A stretch of DNA of 39,573 bases from Paenibacillus solanacearum. GTDB taxonomy: Bacteria > Bacillota > Bacilli > Paenibacillales > NBRC-103111. The DNA lies in assembly GCF_910593845.1 (NCBI RefSeq), contig NZ_CAJVAS010000055.1, forward strand, positions 1-39,573, written 5' to 3'. Below the pieces are notes generated by a model, which made no database searches, was not told the DNA's origin, and saw nothing but the letters and a program-made list of their open reading frames with translations. Shown one piece after another: positions 31,547 through 39,573 of this stretch; position 1 is the stretch's first letter; every line of letters starts with the position of its first letter. A program made the position numbers and the translations under genes.

Positions 31547-34519
31547 CTAGTCGATCAGACCAGCCTGCTGGAGCAGCCGTTTCAGCATTACAGCTGCCTG
31601 GGCGCGGGTCACCGCAGCTTGAGGAGCAATGTGCTGCTGCTCGTCACCCTGGAGAATGCCTTTGTTCACCAATAAGGCGACCGATGCTTTAGCCCAGTCG
31701 GCGATGTCGGCGGCATCGTTGAAGCCGGACAACTGCCCGTCAGCCTTATTCGCCGGTAGTTCCTTATTCAGCTTAGCCACGTCGGCAGCGCGGGTCAATA
31801 TAACGGCCGCTTCGCTGCGTGTAATGCTCTGATTCGGGCGGAACGTTCCGTCCTCGTAACCGCCAATCAAACCGAAGGCTGAAGCGAGCGACACGCTGTC
31901 CGCGAACCAGTCTGACGCAGCAACATCCCGGTACGCTCGCTGTGTGCTGACGCCGGATCGTAACCCGAGCGCACGCACGGTCATAGCCGCGAATTCGGCG
32001 CGTGTAACGGAGTGGTCCGGCGCGAAGGCATCCTCGCTCATGCCGTTAACAATAAGCCGTGAAGCCATTTCATTCACGTCGTTTTTACTCCAATGACCAC
32101 TCAGATCAGCGAATGCTTTCGAGCTTTGCACTGCCGCGTAGGTGCTGTTGGTCAAGCTGCTCAATACAGCATATTTGTGTCCGTCACGAACGTCGATGCG
32201 CGTCGGTATGGGGGACAGATTGCCGTCCGCTGTGAAGACAACCCCTGTTGTTACCTGCGAAGCGTCGACGTTGTCAGGCAGACCAATGGCCCGTTCAACA
32301 TAGCTTGTAAATTCAGTCACAACCATTTTGTTGTTTCCATACGCAGCTTCGATTTCGAACTCGATAGGCAGCGCCGCCATAGTCAAGCCTTTCTCCCGGG
32401 CAGCATTGCTGATCAGATCAGCCTTCTCCTGAGACGCTTCGCTGATCCGAATGCTAAACGTGATGTCTTGAAGATTCATGCCGGCTTCCAGACTGTCAGC
32501 TATATGGCGGATATCAAGCCGGGTAGCCGGAAGTGTGTATATCGCACGTTCGGATCCGATCTCAATAACCGCTTCTTTATCGGCCATTTGCTTAACAAGC
32601 TGGCCGGTCAACTGCCCGATCATCGTATCTGCTTCTACAGTAACCGGAATGGAGATAACCTGTCCCATCCCGTTAGCCAGCTGATCCAGCACCTTCTGCT
32701 CATCCAATGTTATCGTAACGACGGTCTTGCCGTTTACTTGCTCCGCAGTGAAGGCAGCCCATGATGACTGGCGTACCCCGTCAACGATAATATCTTGTGT
32801 CCGTGCAGTGCCCGCGCCTGTGTTGACCGAGCCGCCGGATACGGCACCCGATTCGCTAGAGGATTCATCCAACAAACGAGTAACGTAAAGCGTATATCTC
32901 GTTTCAGTCACGCCGTCCTGCGCCAACACCTTCACCCGGATCGGGTTCAGTCCGTCCTGAAGCAGGATCTCCGAGGAAGCAGCACCGCTTGCCACCGCTG
33001 CATCGTTAATGAATAAGGATGCGGTCGGGTCATAAACCGAGGCTGTTACCGTTACGGTTTGCGTACCGGAGGCGACGACCGTTTCATAAGATGTCGTTCC
33101 TCGCGCAAACGCAGGCGTCAGTTGTCCCGCGCTAGTCGCAAGGGACGATAATTCCGCATTGCCTGAAAGAGCGCGCGTTACCGTGATCGTGTATCTTCCT
33201 GTCGTTCCATCTTGAGCCGTTACATCCACAGCAATGGCATTTGGACCCACCTGCAGCGGTATGGCCGCGCTTGACACGTCGTTTGCTGCCGGTACGCCGT
33301 CGATTTTCATGGTCGCGTTCGGCTCGTAGACGGATGCCGTGACGCTTACACTGTAGACGCTATTAGCCACAGTCTGGGTGTATGCCGTCGTTCCCCGCGA
33401 GAATACTGGCGTCAGTTGTCCGGCGCTAGTCGCAAGGGACGATAATTCCGCATTGCCTGAAAGAGCGCGCGTTACCGTGATCGTGTATCTTCCTGTCGTT
33501 CCATCTTGAGCCGTTACATCCACAGCAATGGCATTTGGACCCACCTGCAGCGGTATGGCCGCGCTTGACACGCCGTTTGCTGCCGGTACGCCTCCGATTT
33601 TTATGGTCGCGTTCGGTTCGTAGACGGATGCCGTTACGCTTACGCTGTAGACGCTATTGGCTACAGTCTGTGCATACGCCGTCGTTCCCCGGGCGAACGC
33701 AGGCGTCAGTTGCCCGGCGCTGGTCGCAAGGCTCGACAGCTCCGCATTGCTCGATGCCGCACGTGTGACCGTTAGGGTATAATGGCCGCGGCTTGTTCCA
33801 TTCTGCGCCGTGACTTCAACGGCAATGAGATTCGGTCCCACCTGCAGCGGGATCTCCGCGCTCGGCACGCCGCTTGCTGCTGGCACGCCTCCAATCGTTA
33901 GCGTCGCATTCGGCTCATTCAGGGATGCCGTTACACGCAAGCTATATACGCTATTGGCTACGCTTTGACTGTACGCTGTTGTTCCACTATCAAATACAGG
34001 CGTCAATGCCCCGGCGCTTGTCGTCAACCCCATTAACTCCGCGTTGCTCGAACCAGCTCGCGTCACTGTGATCGCATAGTCGTTGACGATAACCCCGTCC
34101 TCCGCCGTTGCCATCACATGAATGACGTTCGGACCGACTTGCAGCGCAATCGGGGGCGACGGTACGCCGCTTGCCGCTAGATTCCCTCCAATGGTGAGAC
34201 TGCCCTTTGTATCGTTCAACGTGGCCGTCAAACTGATTTCAGTTACGTCATTAGCTACGCTCACGTTATAATCTTTGGTCTGGGCCGCAAAGACCGGCTG
34301 CAACGCGCCTTTACTAGCGGAAAGTCCCGCCAATGCTGCATCATGCGAAGGATCGCCTACGATCACATTTACCGTTGCTTCGCGCTCCCCCTTGTTATGC
34401 TTCCCGTTAGGGATCGTCAACTGCCCTTTGAAGCTATATGTACCCGGCGTTCTGGGGTCGTATTCGGGAGTACCCTGATCCCAGGTCACGGCCGCCGGGT
34501 CAGTCGTGTCACCGACCAT
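31547..34519 (-). CDS. S-layer-type surface protein, C-terminal part (after frameshift)
   Basis: A 990-codon frame that continues the protein encoded at 34486-35883. It opens in the middle of a bacterial Ig-like domain (GDTTDPAAVTWDQGTPEYDPRTPGTYSF), then has five cadherin-like beta-sandwich repeats of about 98 residues each (about 60-540), a spacer and beta region (about 560-795), and three S-layer-homology domains (about 800-990; for example FADLSGHW, YRDVAASDWFADSV, FNDAADIADWAKASV) that bind cell-wall secondary polymer. The apparent ATG at 34519 has no ribosome site and lies inside the upstream frame, so this is not an independent gene. A missing base near 34520 would restore one protein of about 1445 residues. 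Confidence 0.85.
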   Translation of the reverse strand: MVGDTTDPAAVTWDQGTPEYDPRTPGTYSFKGQLTIPNGKHNKGEREATVNVIVGDPSHDAALAGLSASKGALQPVFAAQTKDYNVSVANDVTEISLTATLNDTKGSLTIGGNLAASGVPSPPIALQVGPNVIHVMATAEDGVIVNDYAITVTRAGSSNAELMGLTTSAGALTPVFDSGTTAYSQSVANSVYSLRVTASLNEPNATLTIGGVPAASGVPSAEIPLQVGPNLIAVEVTAQNGTSRGHYTLTVTRAASSNAELSSLATSAGQLTPAFARGTTAYAQTVANSVYSVSVTASVYEPNATIKIGGVPAANGVSSAAIPLQVGPNAIAVDVTAQDGTTGRYTITVTRALSGNAELSSLATSAGQLTPVFSRGTTAYTQTVANSVYSVSVTASVYEPNATMKIDGVPAANDVSSAAIPLQVGPNAIAVDVTAQDGTTGRYTITVTRALSGNAELSSLATSAGQLTPAFARGTTSYETVVASGTQTVTVTASVYDPTASLFINDAAVASGAASSEILLQDGLNPIRVKVLAQDGVTETRYTLYVTRLLDESSSESGAVSGGSVNTGAGTARTQDIIVDGVRQSSWAAFTAEQVNGKTVVTITLDEQKVLDQLANGMGQVISIPVTVEADTMIGQLTGQLVKQMADKEAVIEIGSERAIYTLPATRLDIRHIADSLEAGMNLQDITFSIRISEASQEKADLISNAAREKGLTMAALPIEFEIEAAYGNNKMVVTEFTSYVERAIGLPDNVDASQVTTGVVFTADGNLSPIPTRIDVRDGHKYAVLSSLTNSTYAAVQSSKAFADLSGHWSKNDVNEMASRLIVNGMSEDAFAPDHSVTRAEFAAMTVRALGLRSGVSTQRAYRDVAASDWFADSVSLASAFGLIGGYEDGTFRPNQSITRSEAAVILTRAADVAKLNKELPANKADGQLSGFNDAADIADWAKASVALLVNKGILQGDEQQHIAPQAAVTRAQAAVMLKRLLQQAGLID
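33117..33704 (-). repeat. two near-identical 294-bp tandem repeats in the surface-protein gene
   Basis: The segments 33117-33410 and 33411-33704 are copies at exactly 294-base spacing (98 codons), each encoding one cadherin-like repeat. A core of roughly 150 bases (33131-33279 against 33425-33573) is almost identical in DNA, including silent positions, while the other three repeats have diverged. This points to a recent duplication or gene conversion. Confidence 0.8.
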
Positions 34520-35883
34520 GTCATCGGAATCGTGGAAGGCAGCGCATTCGACTTGACTGTCCCGAACGGCACCGGAATATCAGATAAAGCAACGGATAAC
34601 GGGGTGCCGTACGTAATAACGAATGCCCGGGCGTTCGCAACGGGATTTGAAAGTAACGTATCGTCATCCTGATAGGCCACATACAGCTTGCCGTTATCAG
34701 CCGATAGAGAAGTGTAGTAAACTTCCTTTCTTTGGATCGCAGCATCGCCTACCGGCATCCACGCGTTGCCGTTATACTGCTTGACCATTAGTTTGTTATC
34801 GTTAGTTCCATCCTGGTAAGCAAGGTATAGGCCGTTGTTATCCTTCGCAAGCGAAGCATAGTCAGCTTTACCGACCGATACAATACCTTGATCGGGACCA
34901 ACGCTCTCCCAGTTCGTGTTGACGTATTTGACAACGCGCAGCTTTTTGGAATTGCCGCGATCCTGGTAAGCCACATAAGGAGTACCGTCGAATACGTAGA
35001 AATCGTGGTACAAGAGCCCACTTTCTGCCACAGAAGGCAGCAAGCTTCCGACCTGCTGCCAGCCGTTCGCCGGCTGATCCTCGTCGAACATCATGACAGA
35101 CAAATCAATAACCGTCGAGCTTGTATTCTGCTTGTAAGCAACATACACGATATGCCCGCTGACTTCAATTCTCGGCATGGTGTTTGTAGCTCTCTTGTAG
35201 TTGAAATAGTTCGGCGTTCCAACTGGCCCCCAGGTCTGATTGCCGTTATTATATTTCATAACCGTAAGCTTGCTTGAATTGCCCCCATCCTCAAAGGTCA
35301 CATAGGGAACGCCGTTATTTACAGCTAACGAGATGGCAGCCGTATTGCTTTTAACAGATCCCAAAGATTCCCATCCGCCATTCGTCAGCTTGAATACCTT
35401 CGCAACCCAATTTTGTACAAACGCTACATACAACACATGATCTGAAGGATCAAGCGCGAGCCGTATCGAATCCACATTTCCAGTAGCTATAGGTCCCGTA
35501 TCCGTCCACTGCTGACCATCATACTTTTTGACCACAACCTTATTGGTTAAGCGATCTGCGGCGTACAGATCGTCATCGCGGTAAGCATAATAAAGCGTTC
35601 CGTTATCCGCAATAATTTGGTTGTAGTATGTGCCCCGATCCGACACATACGCATCCGTCAGCGGCTTCCATACCATATCTGCGGCCTGTGTACCGGCCGG
35701 AAAACGAAATGCGCAAATGGCCGTAAACAACAGCATCGCCATTAGCACGATTCGGGCTGCTCGAGCGAGGCCGAACGATGGATTCGAAGTAAACTTCGTC
35801 CGTCCGCTTCCATTTATTTCCCGCCGCGGAGCGCCGGGCTGATGCTTGTCCATTTCAAAATTGCCTGTCTCCGATGTCTGCAT
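34486..35883 (-). CDS. S-layer-type surface protein, N-terminal part (ends at frameshift)
   Basis: A 465-codon frame. A long basic N-region precedes a signal helix (about 40-67, ending GTQAA). The exported part consists of about eight repeats of near 45 residues ending in motifs such as YVAYQD, with KYNG..W..VG between, like a beta-propeller. It then enters the Ig-like domain (ALPSTIPMT) and goes out of frame, ending in TRLTRRP. The downstream frame (31547-34519) picks up the same domain at VGDTTD. AGGAAGAG lies upstream of the ATG at 35883; an ATG at 35853 is a second choice. Role: probably a wall-anchored surface protein, if expressed in full. Confidence 0.8.
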   Translation of the reverse strand: MQTSETGNFEMDKHQPGAPRREINGSGRTKFTSNPSFGLARAARIVLMAMLLFTAICAFRFPAGTQAADMVWKPLTDAYVSDRGTYYNQIIADNGTLYYAYRDDDLYAADRLTNKVVVKKYDGQQWTDTGPIATGNVDSIRLALDPSDHVLYVAFVQNWVAKVFKLTNGGWESLGSVKSNTAAISLAVNNGVPYVTFEDGGNSSKLTVMKYNNGNQTWGPVGTPNYFNYKRATNTMPRIEVSGHIVYVAYKQNTSSTVIDLSVMMFDEDQPANGWQQVGSLLPSVAESGLLYHDFYVFDGTPYVAYQDRGNSKKLRVVKYVNTNWESVGPDQGIVSVGKADYASLAKDNNGLYLAYQDGTNDNKLMVKQYNGNAWMPVGDAAIQRKEVYYTSLSADNGKLYVAYQDDDTLLSNPVANARAFVITYGTPLSVALSDIPVPFGTVKSNALPSTIPMTWSVTRLTRRP

Positions 35884-35924
35884 TGTACTGCTCTTCCTCT
35901 CTCTTGTTCACAGAATGGAGCTCT

Positions 35925-35959
35925 ATTATAACACACGCCCTCTGAACAAATTCTGAACA
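35925..35959 (-). promoter_or_regulatory. promoter of the surface-protein gene with an 11-nt direct repeat
   Basis: On the minus strand TATAAT (35925-35930) has no good -35 box, but TGTTCAGA occurs twice at an 11-base step (plus-strand 35941-35948 and 35952-35959) just upstream. One-turn direct repeats in that place are typical binding sites for OmpR-type response regulators or other activators. Confidence 0.5.
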
Positions 35960-36508
35960 TTTTCTTCTCTTCCGAAAAGAAGGTTTGCCGTTACCTCACA
36001 CCCTCTCTCATCCGTGAAAAATGCGGTCAGCAGCGCTTGCAACAGTTACTCACGCGAAGCCGAGTCTGTTGTCAAGGAGATCGCTGCATAACGGCATCTG
36101 CGTGAATGACATTTTCAATGAGGTATTCACATTGTTCGAGCGACGAGCCTGTTTATTTTCATGATGGAGATCGCCATGAAGCAGTATCTTCCGGGGGTAC
36201 ATAGCGGAAACTGACGCACATATATCGTTAGCTTTTTTGAAATATGGATACAGTCTTCCCTTCCGCTTATATAGTCCATGCCGGCTTCATCCATTCGATG
36301 TAGGTTGGATACGGATCGGCGTTCGCGGGCGAGATATGCAAGTCTTTGTACAAGACGCAAAGATCGTAATTGTTTGTTCACTTGAGTTCCCGCGAATAAC
36401 GAATGACCGGGCTCTATGCGTTTCCCCTTTCGTAGACAAATAATCCATGTGCTTCCGTCCCGCTACCGCAAAATACGATTGTCGATAGACGAATTCTACA
36501 TATTTTAG
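35960..36508. other. about 550 bases without a recognisable gene
   Basis: Divergent region between the surface-protein gene and the iron-binding lipoprotein. No frame has both a ribosome site and a family match. One short minus-strand frame ending at 36267, with the text DPYPTYIEWMKPAWTI before its stop, looks coding-like and may be the tail of a lost gene. Nothing else is identified. Confidence 0.4.
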
Positions 36509-36562
36509 TTGAAAAATAAAGAAAACTAAATTATTATTTTGATGATAATGATATTCATTCTC
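36509..36562 (+). promoter_or_regulatory. Fur-controlled promoter of the siderophore-binding lipoprotein gene
   Basis: TTGAAA (36509-36514), 17 bases, TATTAT (36532-36537). Directly at the expected start, 36544-36562, lies GATAATGATATTCATTCTC, which matches 17 of 19 positions of the classic Fur box. Iron-dependent repression is therefore likely. Confidence 0.85.
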
Positions 36563-36595
36563 ATTTAATTTGGTTGCAAAGGGGAGGACATCGTC

Positions 36596-37600
36596 ATGTT
36601 TTCAAGCAAGAAAGGGCTCTTCAACGGCATGGTAATCGTGCTCGGGGCAGCTGTGCTCGCATCAGGCTGCGGAGCGAACCCGCCGACCGGCAGCGCACCG
36701 CTAGCGGGGAATGCAGCACCAGCAGGAGCTAAGAGCGAAACAGCCGCTGCCAGTAAATCCAGAACAATCAAGCATTTGAAGGGAGAAACGACCGTAACAA
36801 GCGAGCCCACAAAAATCGCCGTCTCGGAATACCGGCTGGCCGATCCGCTTCTTGCCTTGGGCATGAAGCCGATTGCCATGGGCAGCTACTTGGGAGGGCT
36901 TAATCTGGATTGGCTCAAACCGAATGCGCTGCAAGGCGTCAAAGATTTGGGTGAGAAAGGCAATCCGGAAGCGATCCTGGACGCTCAGCCGGATTTTATT
37001 ATCGCATGGGAACCGCAAAATCAAAACTATGAAGCGCTAAGCAAAGTGGCTCCGACTATTGTCGTCAATCAGACGGAAGATTGGCGGGGCGATTTTATCG
37101 AATTCGGCAAGCAGTTGAACAAGCAAGCCGAAGCCGAGCAGTGGCTGAAGAAATACAAGGAGAAGGCGGAAGCGTACAAAGTCAAGCTTGCCCCTAAGCT
37201 GGCGGGAGGAAAAACGGCGATATACATGCGCGTGCTGCAAAAAGAATTCCGGATCCAAGGAACCGATCACCGGCTTGCCGGTATTCTGTATGAAGATCTC
37301 GGGATTCCCGTTCCCGAGAAAGTACACTCGATCCAAAAGCGCGAATCAATCTCAATGGAGGTTCTTCCGCAATTCGACGCCGATTACTTGTTCATACAAG
37401 TTGGCTCCGCGGTAGCGGGAGGCGACAAAGAGGCGGAGAAGCGGCTCGCTGAGTTGCAGCAAAGCGCGATCTGGAGCAACTTGAAAGCCGTTAAAAATAA
37501 ACATGTATTCATCGTGCCCTTTTATGTCGACGTCGACTTTCCAATGGCCAACGAGAAATCCATGGAGCTCGTGGCGGATTCGATCCTGAACAATCCGTAA
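36596..37600 (+). CDS. iron-siderophore ABC transporter binding lipoprotein
   Basis: A 334-residue lipoprotein of the FecB/FhuD class that captures ferric siderophores outside the cell. The lipobox is VLASGCG with Cys at residue 25. The periplasmic-binding type III fold begins near residue 58 (IKHLKGETTVTSEPTKIAV) and has the domain-linking helix and EAILDAQPDFIIAWEPQ, typical of the family. GGGGAGG lies eight bases before the ATG. A Fur box covers its promoter. No permease or ATPase genes follow, so it works with transporter parts encoded elsewhere, as is common for Bacillus siderophore-binding proteins. The siderophore type cannot be told. Confidence 0.9.
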   Translation: MFSSKKGLFNGMVIVLGAAVLASGCGANPPTGSAPLAGNAAPAGAKSETAAASKSRTIKHLKGETTVTSEPTKIAVSEYRLADPLLALGMKPIAMGSYLGGLNLDWLKPNALQGVKDLGEKGNPEAILDAQPDFIIAWEPQNQNYEALSKVAPTIVVNQTEDWRGDFIEFGKQLNKQAEAEQWLKKYKEKAEAYKVKLAPKLAGGKTAIYMRVLQKEFRIQGTDHRLAGILYEDLGIPVPEKVHSIQKRESISMEVLPQFDADYLFIQVGSAVAGGDKEAEKRLAELQQSAIWSNLKAVKNKHVFIVPFYVDVDFPMANEKSMELVADSILNNP

Positions 37601-37729
37601 AGCGAATAACGGTGTCTTGACTGCACCCGGCGGCAATCGCGTTCGCGCTGCGGCCTGCTCATCATGTCCGGCAGAGGGCAAAGCCTGCATCATTCGGTTA
37701 GCGCTGGCCGGATAACCTCGGAGAATGAT

Positions 37730-37766
37730 CATCCAGGGAGAAATAAAACCTTCCCCTCCCTGGATG
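37730..37766. repeat. inverted repeat between convergent genes, terminator-like
   Basis: A ten-base perfect stem (CATCCAGGGA with TCCCTGGATG) around a 17-base loop. It sits between the convergent iron-binding lipoprotein gene and tyrS and could end both, but no T tract follows on either side. Confidence 0.45.
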
Positions 37767-37804
37767 CATGCTCTGAGCTCAAGCTGCCGTTGTCCGGTTC
37801 TGCG

Positions 37805-39064
37805 TTAGCGCAGGCTGATCTTGGCGAATTTCCGCTTGCCGACCTGCACGATATCGCCGTCCTGCACTTCGATCCGCTCATTCGGGTCGTCGACCTTGTG
37901 CTCGTTGATTTTGACCGCTCCTTGGACGACGCTGCGCTTCGCTTCGCTGCCGGAAGATTGCAGTCCGAGCGTTACCAGCAGCTTCGTCACCGAGATCTTA
38001 CGGTCCTCCAGCTCCGCTTCGCTCAGCTCGATGAGTTCAATCTCATCCGGCAAAGCGCGTTTCTGGAACACGGTGATGAAGTAGTTCTCCGCGTCCATCG
38101 CCGCCTGCTCGCCGTGATACATGCCGATGTAGGTTTTGGCCAGCTTCATCTTGGCATCGCGCGGATGCACCGTGCCGTCCTCCAGCCCCTGCTTTAATTG
38201 CTGCAGCTCCTCGTTCGATAGCGAGGTTGTGAGCTCGTAGTATTTGAGCATCAATTCATCGGGAATCGACATCGATTTGCCGAACATTTCGTTGGGCGCT
38301 TCGTCAATGCCGATATAATTGCCAAGGCTCTTGCTCATCTTCTGAACGCCGTCCAGCCCTTCGAGCAGCGGCATCAGAATGGCGACTTGCCCGTCCTTCA
38401 TCTCGTAAGCGCCCTGCAGCGTCCGGCCCATCAGGATGTTGAACGTCTGGTCTGTGCCGCCAAGCTCGATATCGCTTTGCAGCGAAACGGAATCGTATCC
38501 TTGCATGAGCGGGTAAAAAAATTCGTGAATATGAATCGGCTGATTGCCGGCATACCGCTTGGCAAAATCATCACGCTCCAGCATCCGGGCCACCGTTAAT
38601 TTGCCGGCCAGCTGCAGCACTTCTTCGAATTTCATTTCGCCGAGCCAGGCGGAGTTGAAATAAAACTTCGTTTTTTGCGGATCGAGGATTTTATACAACT
38701 GCTCGCGGTACGTCTGCGCATTCCTCGCGACATCCTCTTCAGACAGCTGCTTTCGCGTCTCCGATTTGCCCGTCGGATCGCCGATCCGTCCGGTGAAATC
38801 GCCGATGATGAGCTGCACCTCGTGACCTAAATCCTGAAACTGCCGCAGCTTATGCAGCACTACCGTATGCCCGATATGAATATCCGGCGCCGAAGGGTCC
38901 AGCCCCAGCTTGACCCGCAAAGGCCGTCCTTCCGCAATGGAATCGGCCAGCTTTTCCTTGAGCGCCGCCGCCGGAATAATGTCCGCCGCGCCGCGGCTAA
39001 CGATTTGCAGCTGCCTTTCCACTTCGTTCTTCTGTTGTTCGGTTAGCTGATCCCATCGGTTCAT
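37805..39064 (-). CDS. tyrS: tyrosyl-tRNA synthetase (TyrZ-like)
   Basis: Charges tRNA-Tyr with tyrosine. A 419-residue class I synthetase: the HIGH motif is in PDIHIGHTVVL (about residue 55), the tyrosine site in GGTDQTFNILMGR, the KMSKS loop in VQKMSKSLGN (about 230), and an S4 RNA-binding domain at the C terminus (about 350-419, QSSGSEAKRSVVQGAVKINEHKV). KMSKS rather than KFGKT places it with the TyrZ/second-type enzymes rather than Bacillus TyrS. The frame extends to 39151, but GAGGAGG eight bases before 39064 sets the start. A tyrosine T-box leader controls it. Confidence 0.93.
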   Translation of the reverse strand: MNRWDQLTEQQKNEVERQLQIVSRGAADIIPAAALKEKLADSIAEGRPLRVKLGLDPSAPDIHIGHTVVLHKLRQFQDLGHEVQLIIGDFTGRIGDPTGKSETRKQLSEEDVARNAQTYREQLYKILDPQKTKFYFNSAWLGEMKFEEVLQLAGKLTVARMLERDDFAKRYAGNQPIHIHEFFYPLMQGYDSVSLQSDIELGGTDQTFNILMGRTLQGAYEMKDGQVAILMPLLEGLDGVQKMSKSLGNYIGIDEAPNEMFGKSMSIPDELMLKYYELTTSLSNEELQQLKQGLEDGTVHPRDAKMKLAKTYIGMYHGEQAAMDAENYFITVFQKRALPDEIELIELSEAELEDRKISVTKLLVTLGLQSSGSEAKRSVVQGAVKINEHKVDDPNERIEVQDGDIVQVGKRKFAKISLR

Positions 39065-39103
39065 CTTCTGTTCCTCCTCATATTCTCGCCTCAAACACAA
39101 ATA

Positions 39104-39400
39104 AACCTTCTGCATCCCCGAAGGGACGAGAAGGTTATCTCGCGGTACCACCCTAATTAAAGAAGCGAACAGGCCAATGGCCCTCGACTTCTTTCACTCT
39201 TTGTGCTAACGGCTGCTCGCCGGGCAAAAGCTACTCGCGGCATGACTGCCCTTTCCCTTTTCCATCTCAGGACTGTAATTCGGCAAAAATGCATGCACCG
39301 GTTCGCACCAACCACCGGTTCTCTGAGCGCACTCGACATTCTTCCTACTCGGTTATGTTCTAACCATGCCCATCATCGATTTGTCCGATATTGAATTATA
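39104..39400 (-). promoter_or_regulatory. tyrosine T-box leader of tyrS with its promoter and terminator
   Basis: A minus-strand T-box riboswitch. Parts seen: -10 TATAAT (39395-39400), AGTAGGA (AGTA box), the stem I GAACCGGTG/GGTGCGAACCGG region, a specifier codon UAC (Tyr) at 39275-39277 within GAATTACAGT, the conserved T-box AGGGTGGTACCGCGAG (about 39140-39155), and a terminator (39104-39136) pairing AACCTTCT with AGAAGGTT. Uncharged tRNA-Tyr should bind it and allow read-through into tyrS. Confidence 0.93.
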
Positions 39401-39450
39401 ACGAAGATTAAATCACAAATCCGGCTTATTGTCAAACGCAAGCAGCCTAT

Positions 39451-39573
39451 GGTGTCGTTGTGCTGTGATAATGTCACTGTGTAACTGTTCTGAGATAATG
39501 TCACCATGGGACAGGAGATCATGACATTGAGCAGAGCAGAATTGAAGAAGGTTGTCGTAGTGGAGAAAATCAT
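39451..39573 (+). mobile_element. left end of an insertion sequence (IS1202/ISNCY-like), cut by the window edge
   Basis: Two tandem 27-base repeats (39451-39477 and 39478-39504), identical at 21 of 27 positions and sharing the core GATAATGTCAC, precede a short open frame. Repeated terminal motifs directly before a transposase of the helix-turn-helix/DDE type are known in IS1202-like elements. The exact element end and any target duplication cannot be seen from this side alone. Confidence 0.5.
39527..39573 (+). CDS. transposase, N-terminal fragment (partial at window end)
   Basis: About 16 codons are visible, reading LSRAELKKVVVVEKI, which resembles the opening of IS1202/ISNCY-type transposases (S-x-x-EL-x-x-x-x-VIEKV, leading into a helix-turn-helix). 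The AGGAG site is eight bases before TTG 39527 and only three before ATG 39521, so the TTG start is favoured. The rest lies outside the window; the family call is by N-terminal resemblance only. Confidence 0.45.
   Translation, partial: MSRAELKKVVVVEKI

Noticed and set aside
33117..33704. Possible CRISPR-like direct repeats
   Set aside because: The repeats are 294 bases, contiguous and in frame with a cadherin-like protein domain; there are no unique spacers.
34486..34519. Programmed frameshifting to join the two halves of the surface protein
   Set aside because: No slippery heptamer, internal Shine-Dalgarno stimulator or downstream stem was seen at the overlap; a simple one-base loss explains it better.
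31547..34519. Independent start of the C-terminal surface-protein frame at 34519
   Set aside because: The ATG lies inside an Ig-like domain, lacks a ribosome site and would yield a protein without a signal peptide.
36127..36381. 84-codon minus-strand frame before the iron-binding lipoprotein
   Set aside because: No ribosome site, no family resemblance, and another frame in the same stretch looks more coding-like; treated as non-genic.

Overview
The window looks like a chromosomal stretch of a Paenibacillaceae-type Gram-positive bacterium (Paenibacillus, Cohnella or a close relative). The evidence is Bacillus-type Shine-Dalgarno sites (GGAGG and variants), a T-box leader in front of a tyrosyl-tRNA synthetase, an S-layer-homology protein, PhoPR-type and sporulation-kinase-type sensors, an agr-like locus and lipoprotein binding proteins. 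No rRNA, tRNA or CRISPR array was seen. The genus is inference; no marker gene settles it.

Left part (about 1-17.7 kb), GC-rich and mostly housekeeping, mostly on the minus strand: a cation diffusion facilitator, a divergent CoaD, two Gfo/Idh/MocA oxidoreductases, a PhoR-PhoP pair in kinase-first order with five 11-nt-phased PhoP boxes between the genes, a BASS-family transporter next to a class I fumarase, then plus-strand polysaccharide deacetylase and YfbR-like nucleotidase, a small DUF2269-like membrane protein, a TetR-RND pump operon with a palindromic operator, and a wHTH plus GyrB-type ATPase fusion whose catalytic Glu is replaced.

Middle part (about 17.9-24.8 kb), lower GC and accessory-like: an agr-type signalling operon (kinase-less membrane receptor-like protein, AgrB, a 41-residue AgrD-like peptide without the ring-forming Cys/Ser, a stand-alone LytTR protein), closed by a terminator. 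A second unit follows, with another stand-alone LytTR protein and a membrane histidine kinase carrying a degenerate GGDEF domain. Next come an internally shortened SDR, an FMN azoreductase behind an ECF41-type promoter, the ECF41 sigma factor gene itself, and an RCC1-like gene remnant.

Right part (about 24.9-39.6 kb): a secreted lamin-tail/PHP (CehA-type) protein downstream of an orphan sugar-type binding lipoprotein; a TetR-DUF4267-DUF2269 operon; a large S-layer-type surface protein gene split by an apparent single-base frameshift; a Fur-box-controlled iron-siderophore binding lipoprotein; tyrS behind a tyrosine T-box; and, at the right edge, the start of an insertion sequence with tandem terminal repeats.

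The most unusual material is the agr-like block at 18.0-21.9 kb and the wHTH-GyrB fusion just left of it. All family calls are by eye from motifs; no database search was run.
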